64,000 bases of DNA from Microbacterium sp. SLBN-154 (GTDB lineage Bacteria > Actinomycetota > Actinomycetes > Actinomycetales > Microbacteriaceae). Below, one piece after another: positions 53,107 to 61,889 of this stretch. Below the pieces are notes generated by a model. That model was not told the origin of the DNA. It saw only the letters and a list, made by a program, of their open reading frames with translations, and did not search any database. Position numbers and translations under genes: made by a program. The stretch covers positions 2,604,001-2,668,000 of the forward strand of contig NZ_VFNL01000001.1 of the NCBI RefSeq assembly GCF_006715565.1, read 5' to 3'. Within the stretch, counting starts at the first letter, position 1, and every line of letters starts with the position of its first letter.

Positions 53107-54627
53107 TCAGCCCCGCAGCAGCGCGCGCAGCGCGTCGATGGTGTCGGCCTCGGCGGCCGTCTTGTCGGGACGATAGCCCTTCACCCGCGCGAAGCGGAGG
53201 GCGACGCCACCGGGGTAACGGGTCGAGCGTTGCACACCGTCGATCGCGATCTCGACGACGGTCTCGGGCCGCACGTGCACGACGTGCCCCGAGTGCGCGG
53301 TCGCGATCGTGGGGTAATGGGCGGTCTGCCAGGCCAGGAGCTGATCGGTCAGCCCCTTGAAAGTCTTGCCGACCATCACGAACCCACCGGGCGGTCCGAG
53401 AACGCCCTCGGGGTCGAGGGCGCCGAGGTGCAGGTTCGACAGCTGACCGCTGCGGCGCCCCGATCCCTCCTCCACGGCGAGGACCACGAGGTCGAAGGTG
53501 AGCACCGGCTTGACCTTCAGCCAGCTCTTCCCGCGCCGCCCCGCCTGATAGGGCGCATCGACACCCTTCACCATGACGCCCTCGTGGCCGGCGGCGAGGG
53601 CTGCACGGGCCGTCTGCTCGGCGACATCCGGATCAGCGGTCCGCACGGCAGGCACCCGCCACTCCCCCGCCACGCGATCGAGCTCCGCCTGCCGGACGTG
53701 GAGCGGCTCGTCCAGCAGGTCGCGGCCGTCGAGGTGCAGGAGGTCGAAGAACCAGGGACGCAGCGCCACGGCCGTCGCCGCCTCGGAGCCGAACCGCGAC
53801 ATCGTCTCCTGGAAGGCGCGCGGAGCGCCGTCCTCATCGAGTGCGAGCGTCTCTCCGTCGAAGATCGCCGTCTCCACCGGCAAGGCGCGCACGGTCTCGA
53901 CGATCTCGGGGAGCCGGTGGGTGACATCGGCCAGAGTGCGTGTGAACACCCGCACCTCCTCGCCGTCGCGGTGCACCTGGATGCGGGCGCCGTCCAGCTT
54001 GTATTCCACCGACGAGTCCCCGGCAGCTGCGACCGCCTCGCCCGCGCTGGCAGCCGTCGCGGCGAGCATGGGCAGGACGGCGCGACCGACGATGAGCCCG
54101 ACCTCGTCGAGCGCGTCGGCACCGCCGAAGAGGGCTACCGACGCCGCCTCGCCGAGGTCTCCCGACAACATCGCGGCGCGACGCACGGATGCGAGCGGCC
54201 GATCGGCTGCGAGGGCGACCGCGTCGAGGAGCACGCCCTCGAGGGCGCCGGTGCGGAGCTCGCCGAGGATGACGCGGGCCAGGAAGTCCCACTCCCTGGC
54301 CGTCGCGGCCCGTGCGAGGGCATCGAGCTCGGCCTGCCGCCGTGCCGCAGAGCCTGCTCCGCCGGCGACGGCCAGGCGCTCGAACGCCGCGTCGACGTCG
54401 AGGACCGACAGCGTCGCGTGGGGCGCGTGCTCACGCTCGGCGGCGAGCGTGCGCCATCCGACACCCAGCCGGCCCTGTCGAGGCTTCGCCAACAGCAATC
54501 CCACGGCGATCGGGACCTCCTGCGGCTCGAGGCCGCGAAGCGTCTCGGCGAGCACGATGACCTTCGCCTTCCGCAACGCCGTTCGCGAGACGGCCTCGGT
54601 GGCCTCGACCACCTCTCTCAGAAGCAT
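53107..54627 (-). CDS. ATP-dependent DNA ligase (LigB type)
   Basis: 506 residues from ATG 54627. Adenylation motif EYKLDGARIQVH with the nucleotide-accepting lysine (about residue 210), FDGETLALD, DLLHLDGRDLL, EGVMVKG and KSWLKVKP; the N-terminal DNA-binding domain resembles archaeal and mycobacterial LigB (about 507 residues). It seals nicks using ATP, additional to the NAD-dependent essential ligase that must lie elsewhere. A CAGAAT hexamer 7 nt before the ATG is a possible leaderless -10. The following sirtuin gene is separated by one base. Confidence 0.92.
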   Translation of the reverse strand: MLLREVVEATEAVSRTALRKAKVIVLAETLRGLEPQEVPIAVGLLLAKPRQGRLGVGWRTLAAEREHAPHATLSVLDVDAAFERLAVAGGAGSAARRQAELDALARAATAREWDFLARVILGELRTGALEGVLLDAVALAADRPLASVRRAAMLSGDLGEAASVALFGGADALDEVGLIVGRAVLPMLAATAASAGEAVAAAGDSSVEYKLDGARIQVHRDGEEVRVFTRTLADVTHRLPEIVETVRALPVETAIFDGETLALDEDGAPRAFQETMSRFGSEAATAVALRPWFFDLLHLDGRDLLDEPLHVRQAELDRVAGEWRVPAVRTADPDVAEQTARAALAAGHEGVMVKGVDAPYQAGRRGKSWLKVKPVLTFDLVVLAVEEGSGRRSGQLSNLHLGALDPEGVLGPPGGFVMVGKTFKGLTDQLLAWQTAHYPTIATAHSGHVVHVRPETVVEIAIDGVQRSTRYPGGVALRFARVKGYRPDKTAAEADTIDALRALLRG

Positions 54628-54660
54628 GGGCGCGATTCTGCCACGGGGGTGCGACACCTG

Positions 54661-55431
54661 TCAGCGCGCACGGATCGCCGCGGCCCGTTCGATGAACCGC
54701 ACTGCCGCGGCGCTGTCGCCCGGATCGGCCAGCATCATCCGCAGCACCACCTCGTCGGCGGCGTCGAGGTACTCCGGCAGACGCAGCGCGGCGGTGTCGG
54801 GAGTGAGGACGGTGTCGGAGGGCGCCAGACCCAGTCGCGCGAAGTTCGCCGCGTACGCGGGATACCCGGCGTACGCGTCGCGCTCGGCCTCCAGCCGCGG
54901 CACCGCGTCGTCGTCGAGCGCGGCGCGGACATAGAGCGCGGCGTGCGCGCCGTCCTGCGCGCGATGCGCCTCGGCCGCCTGTGCGGCCGCGAGTGCGGGG
55001 CTCAGCCAGCTGAGGAGCACGCCGTCGGCGGCGGCGGCGCCGAGGCGTCGCATCCGCGGTCCGAGGGCGCCGACGACGATGCGCGCGCCGGTCCCCTCCC
55101 GCACCCGGATGATCGCGGTGCGGACGGCATCCAATGCGCCGCGTCGAAGGCCCCCGGACCCGATACCCAGGGTGAGACGCGCGACCGGAAGTTCGAGAGC
55201 GCTCACCCGCTCGACGATCTCCTCCCCCGGACGCCGGTCCACCGGGATGACGCCCGTGGCGAGCCCCAGGGTGTCGGTGACCTCGGCGACGGCGGCGAGC
55301 ACCTCGAGCGCGTCGTGACCCGGGGTGTCATTGACCCACAGGGTGGCGAACCCGGCTCGTTCGACGGCCGGGGCGATCGTGCGAGCAAACCCGGGCCCGA
55401 CGGCAGCGGCGATTCCGATGGAGCATGCCAT
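54661..55431 (-). CDS. LLM-class (luciferase-like) flavin/F420-dependent oxidoreductase
   Basis: 256 residues from ATG 55431 (GAGGA lies close upstream); an ATG at 55449 is also possible. Segments GFATLWVNDTPGHDALEVLAA, LGLATGVIPVDRRP and LTLGIGSGG match luciferase-like monooxygenases, but the protein is short (usual length 300-350) and lacks part of the insertion region. FMN or F420 dependence cannot be told. 29 nt after the ClpC-like gene, no promoter seen, so possibly read from it. Confidence 0.78.
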   Translation of the reverse strand: MACSIGIAAAVGPGFARTIAPAVERAGFATLWVNDTPGHDALEVLAAVAEVTDTLGLATGVIPVDRRPGEEIVERVSALELPVARLTLGIGSGGLRRGALDAVRTAIIRVREGTGARIVVGALGPRMRRLGAAAADGVLLSWLSPALAAAQAAEAHRAQDGAHAALYVRAALDDDAVPRLEAERDAYAGYPAYAANFARLGLAPSDTVLTPDTAALRLPEYLDAADEVVLRMMLADPGDSAAAVRFIERAAAIRAR

Positions 55432-55460
55432 GTCCTCAGCATGCCCCATCGGAACCGGCG

Positions 55461-58010
55461 TCAGGCTGCGGCGGCCACCGTCGCTCCGGCGGCGACCCGC
55501 AGCATCCCGTCGAGGGCGTCGAGCCTCACCGCGCCGCCGTCGCTGAGTGCCCCCGAGACGAACAGGTCGGCGATCCGGTCGTCGACCTCTCGCTGGATGA
55601 GGCGGCGAAGCGGCCGTGCCCCGTACTCGGGCTCGTAGCCGTTCTCGGCGAGCCAGGCGATCGCCGAGTCGTCGATCTCGAGGGACACCTCGCGGGCGGC
55701 CAGCCGCGCACGGGTGGCGCCGAGCATCAGCCCGACGATCTGCTCCAGCTGCTCCTTCTCGAGCTTGCGGAACAGCACGATCTCGTCGATCCGGTTGAGG
55801 AACTCCGGCCGCATGGCGTCGCGGAGACGCCCCATCACGCGGTCGCGGAGGTCCTTGTCCGAGCCGAAACCGGTCGCTCCGCCGCCGTCGGCGATGAAGC
55901 CGATGGCACCCGAGCGCGAGGCGAGGAACTCGCTGCCGATGTTCGAGGTCATCACGACCACGGTGTTGCGGAAGTCGACCGTCCGCCCCTGACCGTCGGT
56001 GAGGCGGCCGTCGTCGAGCACCTGCAGCAGCAGGTTGAACACGTCGGGGTGGGCCTTCTCGATCTCGTCGAACAGCACGATCGAGTAGGGGTTGCGCCGC
56101 ACGCGCTCGGTGAGCTGTCCCGCCTCGTCGTAGCCGACGTATCCGGGAGGGGCACCGACGAGGCGCGACACGGTGTGCCGCTCGCCGAACTCGCTCATGT
56201 CGAAGCGGATGACGGCGCCGTCGTCATCGAACAGGGAGGCCGCCAGTGCCTTCGCCAGCTCGGTCTTGCCCACCCCTGTCGGACCGAGGAAGAGGAACGA
56301 ACCGACCGGGCGGCGGCTGTCCCCCATGCCGGTGCGGTTGCGACGCACCGCCTTGGCGACGGCGGTCACCGCGTCATCCTGTCCGATGACCCGCGCGTGC
56401 AGCTCGCTCTCCAGCTGCGCCAGGCGCTCGCGCTCGGTCTCGGTCAGGCGCTGGGCAGGGATGCCCGTGGCACGGCTGATGACCGCGGCGATCTCGGGTT
56501 CGCCCACCACGGCCGCGCCCGCCTTCGCGCCGGCTTCGGTCGCCACGCGCAGGCGCTCCTGCACCGCGGTGATCTCGTCGCGGATCTGCGACGCCTCCTC
56601 GTAGCGCTCCGCGGTCACCGCGGCGTTCTTGTCGGCCTCGAGCGTCGCGAGGCGCTCCAGGAGCTCCTGGGTGTCGACCTTCGACCCCAGGCGCAGCCGG
56701 AGCCGAGCCCCGGCCTGGTCGATGAGGTCGATCGCCTTGTCGGGAAGCACCCGGTCGGTCAGATACCGGTCGCTGAGTTCGACGGCGGCGCGCAGCGCGT
56801 CGTCGGTGTAGGTGACACCGTGGTGCTCCTCGTAGGCGCCGCGGAGGCCGCGGAGGATCTCGACGGCATCGATGAGCGACGGCTCGCCCACCTTCACCGG
56901 CTGGAACCGGCGCTCCAGGGCGGGGTCCTTCTCGATCGTGCGGTACTCCTTCAGCGTCGTCGCACCCACCAGGTGGAGCTCGCCGCGGGCGAGCCGGGGC
57001 TTCAGGATGTTGCCGGCGTCCATCGCACCCTCGCCGCCGCCCCCGGCGCCGACGACGGTGTGGACCTCATCGATGAAGACGATCAGCTGGTGCGAGCGCG
57101 CGGCGATCTCGTCCATCGTGTGGGTGAGGCGCTCCTCGAAGTCGCCCCGGTACCTCGTGCCGGCGAGCATCGCGGGCAGGTCGAGGGCGATGACACGCTT
57201 GTCGCGCAGCTGCTCGGGGACGTCGCCCGCCACGATGGCCTGGGCCAGGCCCTCGACGATCGCGGTCTTGCCGACGCCCGCCTCGCCGACGAGCACGGGG
57301 TTGTTCTTCGTGCGGCGGCTGAGGATCTCGATCGTCTGCTCGATCTCGTCTTCGCGACCGATCACCGGATCGAGCAGTCCGTCGCGGGCGCGGGCCGTGA
57401 GGTCGGTGCCGAAGCGGTCGAGCATGGGCGAATCGGATGCCGCGGCATCCGCCCTCTCGTCGGTGCTCGTTCCGCCGGGGGTGACCGTCTCGCGGACGCT
57501 CTGGGTGAGCGCCTCGGCGGTGACGCCCGCCTGGGCGAGGATCTGCCCGGCCGGGGTGTCCTGCGCGAGGACTAGCGCGAAGAAGAGGTGCTCGGGGTCG
57601 ACGTAGGTCGAGCCGGAGGAGCGCGCGACCTGGAAGGCGTGGAAGAGGGCGCGCTGCACCGACGGAGTGATCACGGCGCCGTCGACGTCGGCCGCCGTCG
57701 ACGCGGCGGGGAGCCGCTCTTCGGCGGCGCGGGCGATCGCGTCGGGGTCGGAGCCGATCCGCGCCACCGCATCCCGTGCCGGAGCGTGCTGGACCAGCAC
57801 CCGGAGCACATGCAGGGCGTCGAGTTCCCGCTGCCCGCGATCGAGGGCGTAGCGGCCGGAAAGCTGCAGCATCTCCTGGGTTCGGGCGCTGAGGAAGCGG
57901 CTGAGGTCGATCGAACGCTCCGCGCGAGCCCGCTCGCCCGCGAGGTAACGAGCGAGGAACTCGTCGAACGCACTCTGACCGTCACCGGTCTGGGGGAAGT
58001 CTTCGGGCAT
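55461..58010 (-). CDS. ClpC-like AAA+ unfoldase (ATP-dependent Clp protease ATP-binding subunit)
   Basis: 849 residues from ATG 58010 with GGAGAG 5 nt upstream. N-terminal helical repeat domain (about 1-160, divergent from classic ClpC), D1 with [13 protein letters not shown], a middle UVR-like helix [15 protein letters not shown]2 with [14 protein letters not shown] and [12 protein letters not shown], ending in the D2 small domain. An Ile-Gly-Phe tripeptide (703-705) at the position of the ClpP-docking loop argues that it feeds substrates to ClpP rather than acting as a ClpB disaggregase. The shorter middle domain also excludes ClpB. Preceded by a HAIR-like heat-shock operator. Confidence 0.9.
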   Translation of the reverse strand: MPEDFPQTGDGQSAFDEFLARYLAGERARAERSIDLSRFLSARTQEMLQLSGRYALDRGQRELDALHVLRVLVQHAPARDAVARIGSDPDAIARAAEERLPAASTAADVDGAVITPSVQRALFHAFQVARSSGSTYVDPEHLFFALVLAQDTPAGQILAQAGVTAEALTQSVRETVTPGGTSTDERADAAASDSPMLDRFGTDLTARARDGLLDPVIGREDEIEQTIEILSRRTKNNPVLVGEAGVGKTAIVEGLAQAIVAGDVPEQLRDKRVIALDLPAMLAGTRYRGDFEERLTHTMDEIAARSHQLIVFIDEVHTVVGAGGGGEGAMDAGNILKPRLARGELHLVGATTLKEYRTIEKDPALERRFQPVKVGEPSLIDAVEILRGLRGAYEEHHGVTYTDDALRAAVELSDRYLTDRVLPDKAIDLIDQAGARLRLRLGSKVDTQELLERLATLEADKNAAVTAERYEEASQIRDEITAVQERLRVATEAGAKAGAAVVGEPEIAAVISRATGIPAQRLTETERERLAQLESELHARVIGQDDAVTAVAKAVRRNRTGMGDSRRPVGSFLFLGPTGVGKTELAKALAASLFDDDGAVIRFDMSEFGERHTVSRLVGAPPGYVGYDEAGQLTERVRRNPYSIVLFDEIEKAHPDVFNLLLQVLDDGRLTDGQGRTVDFRNTVVVMTSNIGSEFLASRSGAIGFIADGGGATGFGSDKDLRDRVMGRLRDAMRPEFLNRIDEIVLFRKLEKEQLEQIVGLMLGATRARLAAREVSLEIDDSAIAWLAENGYEPEYGARPLRRLIQREVDDRIADLFVSGALSDGGAVRLDALDGMLRVAAGATVAAAA

Positions 58011-58062
58011 GTCACTCTCCGTGAATGGTGATGCGAAGCCTGCTCGCCGATCCCGCTCCGGG

Positions 58063-58087
58063 AAGTTGAGCAAACACGTATCAACTT
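58063..58087 (-). promoter_or_regulatory. HAIR-like inverted repeat (HspR operator candidate)
   Basis: AAGTTGA-N11-TCAACTT, a perfect 7-bp inverted repeat, 53 nt before the ClpC-like ATG. The TTGA-N11-TCAA core has the exact spacing of the HAIR element (CTTGAGT-N7-ACTCAAG) bound by HspR, but the inner GT/AC positions differ. Heat-shock or ClgR control of clp genes is usual in this phylum; no ClgR box was found. Confidence 0.5.
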
Positions 58088-58121
58088 CAACGCGAGGTGC
58101 CGGCGACTATTCCCGCGGTCA

Positions 58122-58940
58122 TCACCGAACGGTCGGATCCGGATCGCTCCACGTCTGGACCGTTTCGACGATCCAGAACGCCGAGAACAGCAGAAGAAGG
58201 ACGACCTCGCCGATGAGAACGAGCGGGACGCCGGTGGCCACCCCGCGCGGATCGGCGACGCTCAGGACGAAGACGACGAAGAGGAAGCCGATCGCGGCGA
58301 GGATACCCACGGCGATCGCCCCGTAGATCGCGCGCGCGGTCGGCCGGGAGGAGGACGGCGCCCACGCGGTCCACCCGGCGACGGCGGCGATGAGGGCGAA
58401 GAAGGCCAGGGTCGCCGCCAGATGACCGAACCGCAGCAGACTCTCCTGATCCACGGCCGCCCACAGCGGGAACCCGACGATGAGCCCGCTCGCAGCGCCG
58501 GCCGTGGCAAGCACACCCCGGGTGAGGGTCCGCTGGGCGCGCGCGACGAAGAGCGCGGCGACGAGCGCGGCCACCCCCACGATCGCGAACGTGATGAGAC
58601 CGTTGACGACGTCGGCCTGCACGGCGGCGGGGACGACGCCACCCACCGGGGTCGGGATGATGGCGATGAGTGGGGCCAGAACCGCGGCGACATCGAGCAG
58701 AGCCTGGGGCACGCTCCGTCCCGAGAGAGCGAGGAGGGCGAGCGACACGGCGAAGAGCGACCCGGTGAAGACCGTCCGGGCAGGGGTGTAGAAGCCGGCG
58801 CTCAACGACTCCGGTGCGGTGCCGACGTCGATCGCGACCGCGGCGACGGAGACGAGGAGAGCGAGCACGGCCCCGAGGATCGCCAGCCGGACGTACCGGT
58901 AGGTGCGGGCGAGGGATGTCGCGGCCGCGACCTGGGTCAC
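58122..58940 (-). CDS. Polytopic membrane protein of unknown function
   Basis: 272 residues from a GTG that overlaps the nagA stop (GTGA). About eight hydrophobic segments with short loops; no catalytic motif seen. Ends in a charged tail (WSDPDPTVR). It is translationally coupled to nagA, so a link with amino-sugar uptake or wall recycling is possible but unsupported. I do not recognise the family. Confidence 0.75.
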   Translation of the reverse strand: MTQVAAATSLARTYRYVRLAILGAVLALLVSVAAVAIDVGTAPESLSAGFYTPARTVFTGSLFAVSLALLALSGRSVPQALLDVAAVLAPLIAIIPTPVGGVVPAAVQADVVNGLITFAIVGVAALVAALFVARAQRTLTRGVLATAGAASGLIVGFPLWAAVDQESLLRFGHLAATLAFFALIAAVAGWTAWAPSSSRPTARAIYGAIAVGILAAIGFLFVVFVLSVADPRGVATGVPLVLIGEVVLLLLFSAFWIVETVQTWSDPDPTVR

Positions 58941-60091
58941 CGGAACCGCCGTCCCGCCGACCACACGGACTCGACCTCGAGGGCGGGGCTGAGGAGGACG
59001 ACGTCGGCTGCGAATCCGGGCTCGAGCCGCCCCAACCGGTCCTGCCGCCCGACGACCCCCGCGGGAGTCTCGGTCAGCGCGGCGACGGCTGCGGGAAGGT
59101 CCAGTCCCACCTGTTCGACGGCCCGGCGCAGAGCGGCGTCCTGGGTGAGGGTGGAGCCGGCGATCGTCTCCGTACCCGTCAGCCGCGCGATGCCCGCCGA
59201 CACGGTGACCTCCAGGTCGCCGAGGACGTAGTCGCCGTCTGCCGCGCCGGCGGCGGCCATGGCGTCGGTCACGAGCGCGATGCGCCCCGGCGCGAGTTCG
59301 AACAGCATCCGCACGACCAGGGGGTCGACGTGGCTGCCGTCGAGGATGACCTCCAGAACGATTCCCGACGCGTTCACCGCGGCGAGGACCGGCCCCGGTG
59401 CCCGATGATGGATCCCGCGCATCGCGTTGAAGGCGTGGGTCAGCAGCCTCGCCCCGCGGGCGAACGCCGCGTCGGCCAGGGCACGGTCGGCTCCGGTGTG
59501 ACCCACCGCCACGACGACGCCCGCGGCCGAGAACGTCTCGATCGCCTCGAGCGCGTGAGGTCGGTCGGGGGCGATGGTGATCTGGACGAGCGCATCGTCC
59601 GCGGCATCCCGCAGGCGACGTATCGTCTCGGGATCGGGATCGCACAGCACGTTCGGATCGTGTGCCCCTCGGAAGTCGGGATGGAGGAAGGGACCCTCCA
59701 GGTGCGCGCCCAGCACGCGCGGATCGCGGGCCTTCGCCTCCGCGATCGCGGCGAGGCGCGACGCGAGCGTATCGACGCCGGCGCTCACCAGGGAGAGCAC
59801 GGAGCGCGTCGTGCCGTGGAAGGTGTGGGCGTCCAGAACCCGCGCGATCGAGGCGGCACCGTCATCGACGGCCGCTCCGCCTCCGCCGTGACAGTGCAGG
59901 TCGATGAATCCGGGGGTGAGGACGCGCCCCGAGGCATCGATCACCTCCGCGGCCGTGTGACGCTGCCAGTCGGCGCCGGTACCGCGAGCGGAGACGACGT
60001 CGCCGTCGAGCAGCAGCCACGCGTCGTCGGCGATCTCACCGCCTGAAACCAGTCGAGCCGAGTGCAGGACTGTGGTGCCGGTCGCGTTCAC
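58937..60091 (-). CDS. nagA: N-acetylglucosamine-6-phosphate deacetylase
   Basis: 384 residues, amidohydrolase TIM barrel. Metal and substrate motifs: GFIDLHCHGGGG, HLEGPFLHPDFRGAHD, AVGHTGADRALA, THAFNAMRGIHHR and LVTDAMAAAG. It removes the acetyl group from GlcNAc-6-phosphate for recycling or catabolism. GTG start at 60091; a TATCGT box 6 nt upstream suggests a leaderless message. Divergent from the EI24-like gene by 56 nt. No nagB or PTS gene adjacent. Confidence 0.93.
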   Translation of the reverse strand: MNATGTTVLHSARLVSGGEIADDAWLLLDGDVVSARGTGADWQRHTAAEVIDASGRVLTPGFIDLHCHGGGGAAVDDGAASIARVLDAHTFHGTTRSVLSLVSAGVDTLASRLAAIAEAKARDPRVLGAHLEGPFLHPDFRGAHDPNVLCDPDPETIRRLRDAADDALVQITIAPDRPHALEAIETFSAAGVVVAVGHTGADRALADAAFARGARLLTHAFNAMRGIHHRAPGPVLAAVNASGIVLEVILDGSHVDPLVVRMLFELAPGRIALVTDAMAAAGAADGDYVLGDLEVTVSAGIARLTGTETIAGSTLTQDAALRRAVEQVGLDLPAAVAALTETPAGVVGRQDRLGRLEPGFAADVVLLSPALEVESVWSAGRRFR

Positions 60092-60097
60092 TCCGCC

Positions 60098-60103
60098 ACG
60101 ATA
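60098..60103 (-). promoter_or_regulatory. -10 box (TATCGT) of leaderless nagA
   Basis: TATCGT, 6-nt spacer GGCGGA, GTG at 60091. Confidence 0.45.
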
Positions 60104-60119
60104 TCCGTCCGGGCCTCGC

Positions 60120-60125
60120 TATCCT
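60120..60125 (+). promoter_or_regulatory. -10 box (TATCCT) of the EI24-like gene
   Basis: TATCCT, then a leader of about 16 nt containing GGAAGGAA before the ATG at 60148. Confidence 0.4.
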
Positions 60126-60147
60126 TCACAGGGCCGGAAGGAACGGG

Positions 60148-60885
60148 ATGTCGGAACTGTGGCGCGGAGTGGGGCTCCTCTTTCGGGGGTTCGGGTGGTG
60201 GGCTCGGCGCCCCGGGGCGATGGCGCTCGGACTCATCCCCGCCGTCGTCGTCGCGGTGGTGTTCATCGCGGCGCTGGTGGTTCTGGGCGCCTGGGTTCCC
60301 GAGGTCGCCGAATGGCTGACGCCGTTCGCGTCTGGATGGCCGGAGTTCTGGACCGGGGTCCTTCGCATCGCCGTGAGCGCGGCGCTCCTCGGCGGGGCGG
60401 GCATCATCGCGATCGTGACCTTCACCGCCGTCACCCTCATCGTCGGAGAGCCGTTCTACGACCGCATCTGGCGTTCGGTGGAGAAGAGCGCGGGAGGGGA
60501 GATCCCCGGCGCGGACTACGGCTTCTGGCGATCCGCGGGAGACGCGCTGTCACTTCTCGGCCGCGGCATCCTCATCGCCGTCTGCGCGGCTCTCGTCGGG
60601 TTCATCCCCGTCGTCGGCACGGTGCTGGGAGCGGTCATCGGCACGGTGCTCACCGGTTGGATCCTCGCCGATGAACTCACCTCGCGCGCGTTGACAGCGC
60701 GCGGCATCTCGCGCAGGGAACGGCGCGCACTGCTCCGCCGGGCCCGACCCCGGGTGTGGGGCTTCGGGATCGCGACCCAGCTGTGCTTCCTCGTGCCGCT
60801 GGGCGCGGTGGCGGTCATGCCGGCGGCGACAGCGGGCGCGACGATGCTCGCGCGAACGCTCGTCGGGGAGGATGCGAGCGGTTAG
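60148..60885 (+). CDS. EI24/CysZ-like membrane protein
   Basis: 245 residues, four or more membrane helices. The N-terminal ELWRGVGLLFRGFGWWARRPGAMALGLIPAVVV block and the conserved VGEPFYDRIW segment are EI24-domain features; E. coli CysZ, the sulfate permease, is the best-known member. The function in actinobacteria is unproven. GGAAGGAA lies 5 nt before the ATG. It ends 4 nt inside the convergent DoxX gene. Confidence 0.85.
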   Translation: MSELWRGVGLLFRGFGWWARRPGAMALGLIPAVVVAVVFIAALVVLGAWVPEVAEWLTPFASGWPEFWTGVLRIAVSAALLGGAGIIAIVTFTAVTLIVGEPFYDRIWRSVEKSAGGEIPGADYGFWRSAGDALSLLGRGILIAVCAALVGFIPVVGTVLGAVIGTVLTGWILADELTSRALTARGISRRERRALLRRARPRVWGFGIATQLCFLVPLGAVAVMPAATAGATMLARTLVGEDASG

Positions 60886-61292
60886 CGCCGTCCGTCCCGC
60901 GTAGACCACAGCGCCACGGCGACGAGGACAGGCTGGAAGAAGAGCCGCACGAATCGTTTGCGGTCGGTGTCGAGGCCGAAGCCGTCGCGCTTCTTCAGAT
61001 ACTGCTCGAGGTTGCCGGGGAAGATCGCCACGAAGAACGCCGCCAGGTAGTTTCCGAGCGTGCGACGCGATCCCGGGAGCAGCACGAGCGACGCCCCGAG
61101 CATGACCTCGAGCACCCCCGAGACGATGACGACGTCATCCTTGTCGAATCCGGTGCCCCGGGTGGTCCAGTCGGGAACCTGCGTCTGGAACTCCTTGCGC
61201 CCCCAGAACAGGTGGGTGACACCGGCGAACACCATCGCGCCGGCCAGCGACCAGCGGGCGAGGGTGCGGAGGGGGTTCGAGCTGTCCGGCAT
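60882..61292 (-). CDS. DoxX-family membrane protein
   Basis: 136 residues, four predicted helices. N-terminal RWSLAGAMVFAGVTHLFW and LEVMLGASLVLLP are DoxX-like. Some family members work in thiosulfate-quinone oxidation or oxidative-stress complexes, but small stand-alone DoxX proteins of this kind have no assigned function. Own leaderless -10; convergent with the EI24-like gene. Confidence 0.8.
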   Translation of the reverse strand: MPDSSNPLRTLARWSLAGAMVFAGVTHLFWGRKEFQTQVPDWTTRGTGFDKDDVVIVSGVLEVMLGASLVLLPGSRRTLGNYLAAFFVAIFPGNLEQYLKKRDGFGLDTDRKRFVRLFFQPVLVAVALWSTRDGRR

Positions 61293-61298
61293 TCCGTC

Positions 61299-61304
61299 AG
61301 CCTA
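61299..61304 (-). promoter_or_regulatory. -10 box (TAGGCT) of leaderless DoxX gene
   Basis: TAGGCT, 6-nt spacer GACGGA, ATG at 61292. Confidence 0.5.
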
Positions 61305-61316
61305 ACCGCGCGAGGA

Positions 61317-61781
61317 TCAGTCCCGACCTCCGGGCGGACCGACGATGAGAAGCACGACGAACAGCAGCACGACCGCGGCGGCGATGAGCAGGGCGAGCAC
61401 CCACGGGCGCTGGAGGAAGAAACGTAGCATCCGGTCGAGGATCCGGCGGTCGCGGGGATCGGCTGTCTCCTCGGTCCGCCACGATCCGCGCAGACGCCCG
61501 GAGCGCTGCAGCCAGATCTCGGTGGGGATGGTGGCGTACGGGATCACCGCGCTGCCGATGGCGACGATCGCCGGTCCGGGCGACCAGCGCTGGTTCAGGG
61601 CGACGAGAACCGCCGTCGCGCCATAGGCGAGGAAGACGAAGCCGTGGATGCCGCCGCCGATCGTCACCGCGATGTCGAGACCGGCGGTCGCGCGGAGAAT
61701 CAGTCCCGTGATCAACAGGGTCCACGACACCGCCTCGGCGATGGCGAGGGTGCGGAAGAGGGTCAGGGGCGCGCGGAACAC
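61317..61781 (-). CDS. DUF3817 membrane protein
   Basis: 154 residues, four helices. The N-terminal FRTLAIAEAVSWTLLITGLIL and GGGIHGFVFLAYG blocks are the DUF3817 signature, a small actinobacterial inner-membrane family of unknown role. GTG start with GAGGAG 5 nt upstream. A 35-residue polar linker (WRTEETADPRDRR) precedes the last helix. Confidence 0.85.
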   Translation of the reverse strand: MFRAPLTLFRTLAIAEAVSWTLLITGLILRATAGLDIAVTIGGGIHGFVFLAYGATAVLVALNQRWSPGPAIVAIGSAVIPYATIPTEIWLQRSGRLRGSWRTEETADPRDRRILDRMLRFFLQRPWVLALLIAAAVVLLFVVLLIVGPPGGRD

Positions 61782-61811
61782 GGGTTCTCCTCGGCGAGGG
61801 ACGGGGATTCC

Positions 61812-61817
61812 AGCCTA
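61812..61817 (-). promoter_or_regulatory. -10 box (TAGGCT) of the DUF3817 gene
   Basis: TAGGCT, 30 nt before the GTG; the short leader carries the GAGGAG ribosome site. Confidence 0.35.
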
Positions 61818-61877
61818 GAGAAGCGCCCGGAACGCCCCGTGCCGGTCGTGTCGATGTCAAGAGATCGCGACGGCGCC

Positions 61878-61883
61878 TAGCGT
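61878..61883 (+). promoter_or_regulatory. -10 box (TAGCGT) of leaderless methyltransferase gene
   Basis: TAGCGT, 6-nt spacer, GTG at 61890. Confidence 0.45.
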
Positions 61884-61889
61884 GGGGGT

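Noticed and set aside
52966..55638. Open frame of about 890 codons on the plus strand over the ligase and LLM genes
   Set aside because: No motif, composition typical of antisense frames, and it conflicts with three well-supported minus-strand genes.
58011..58121. ClgR operator upstream of the ClpC-like gene
   Set aside because: No CGCT-N5-AGCG-like palindrome is present in the gap; the only clear symmetric element is the HAIR-like repeat.
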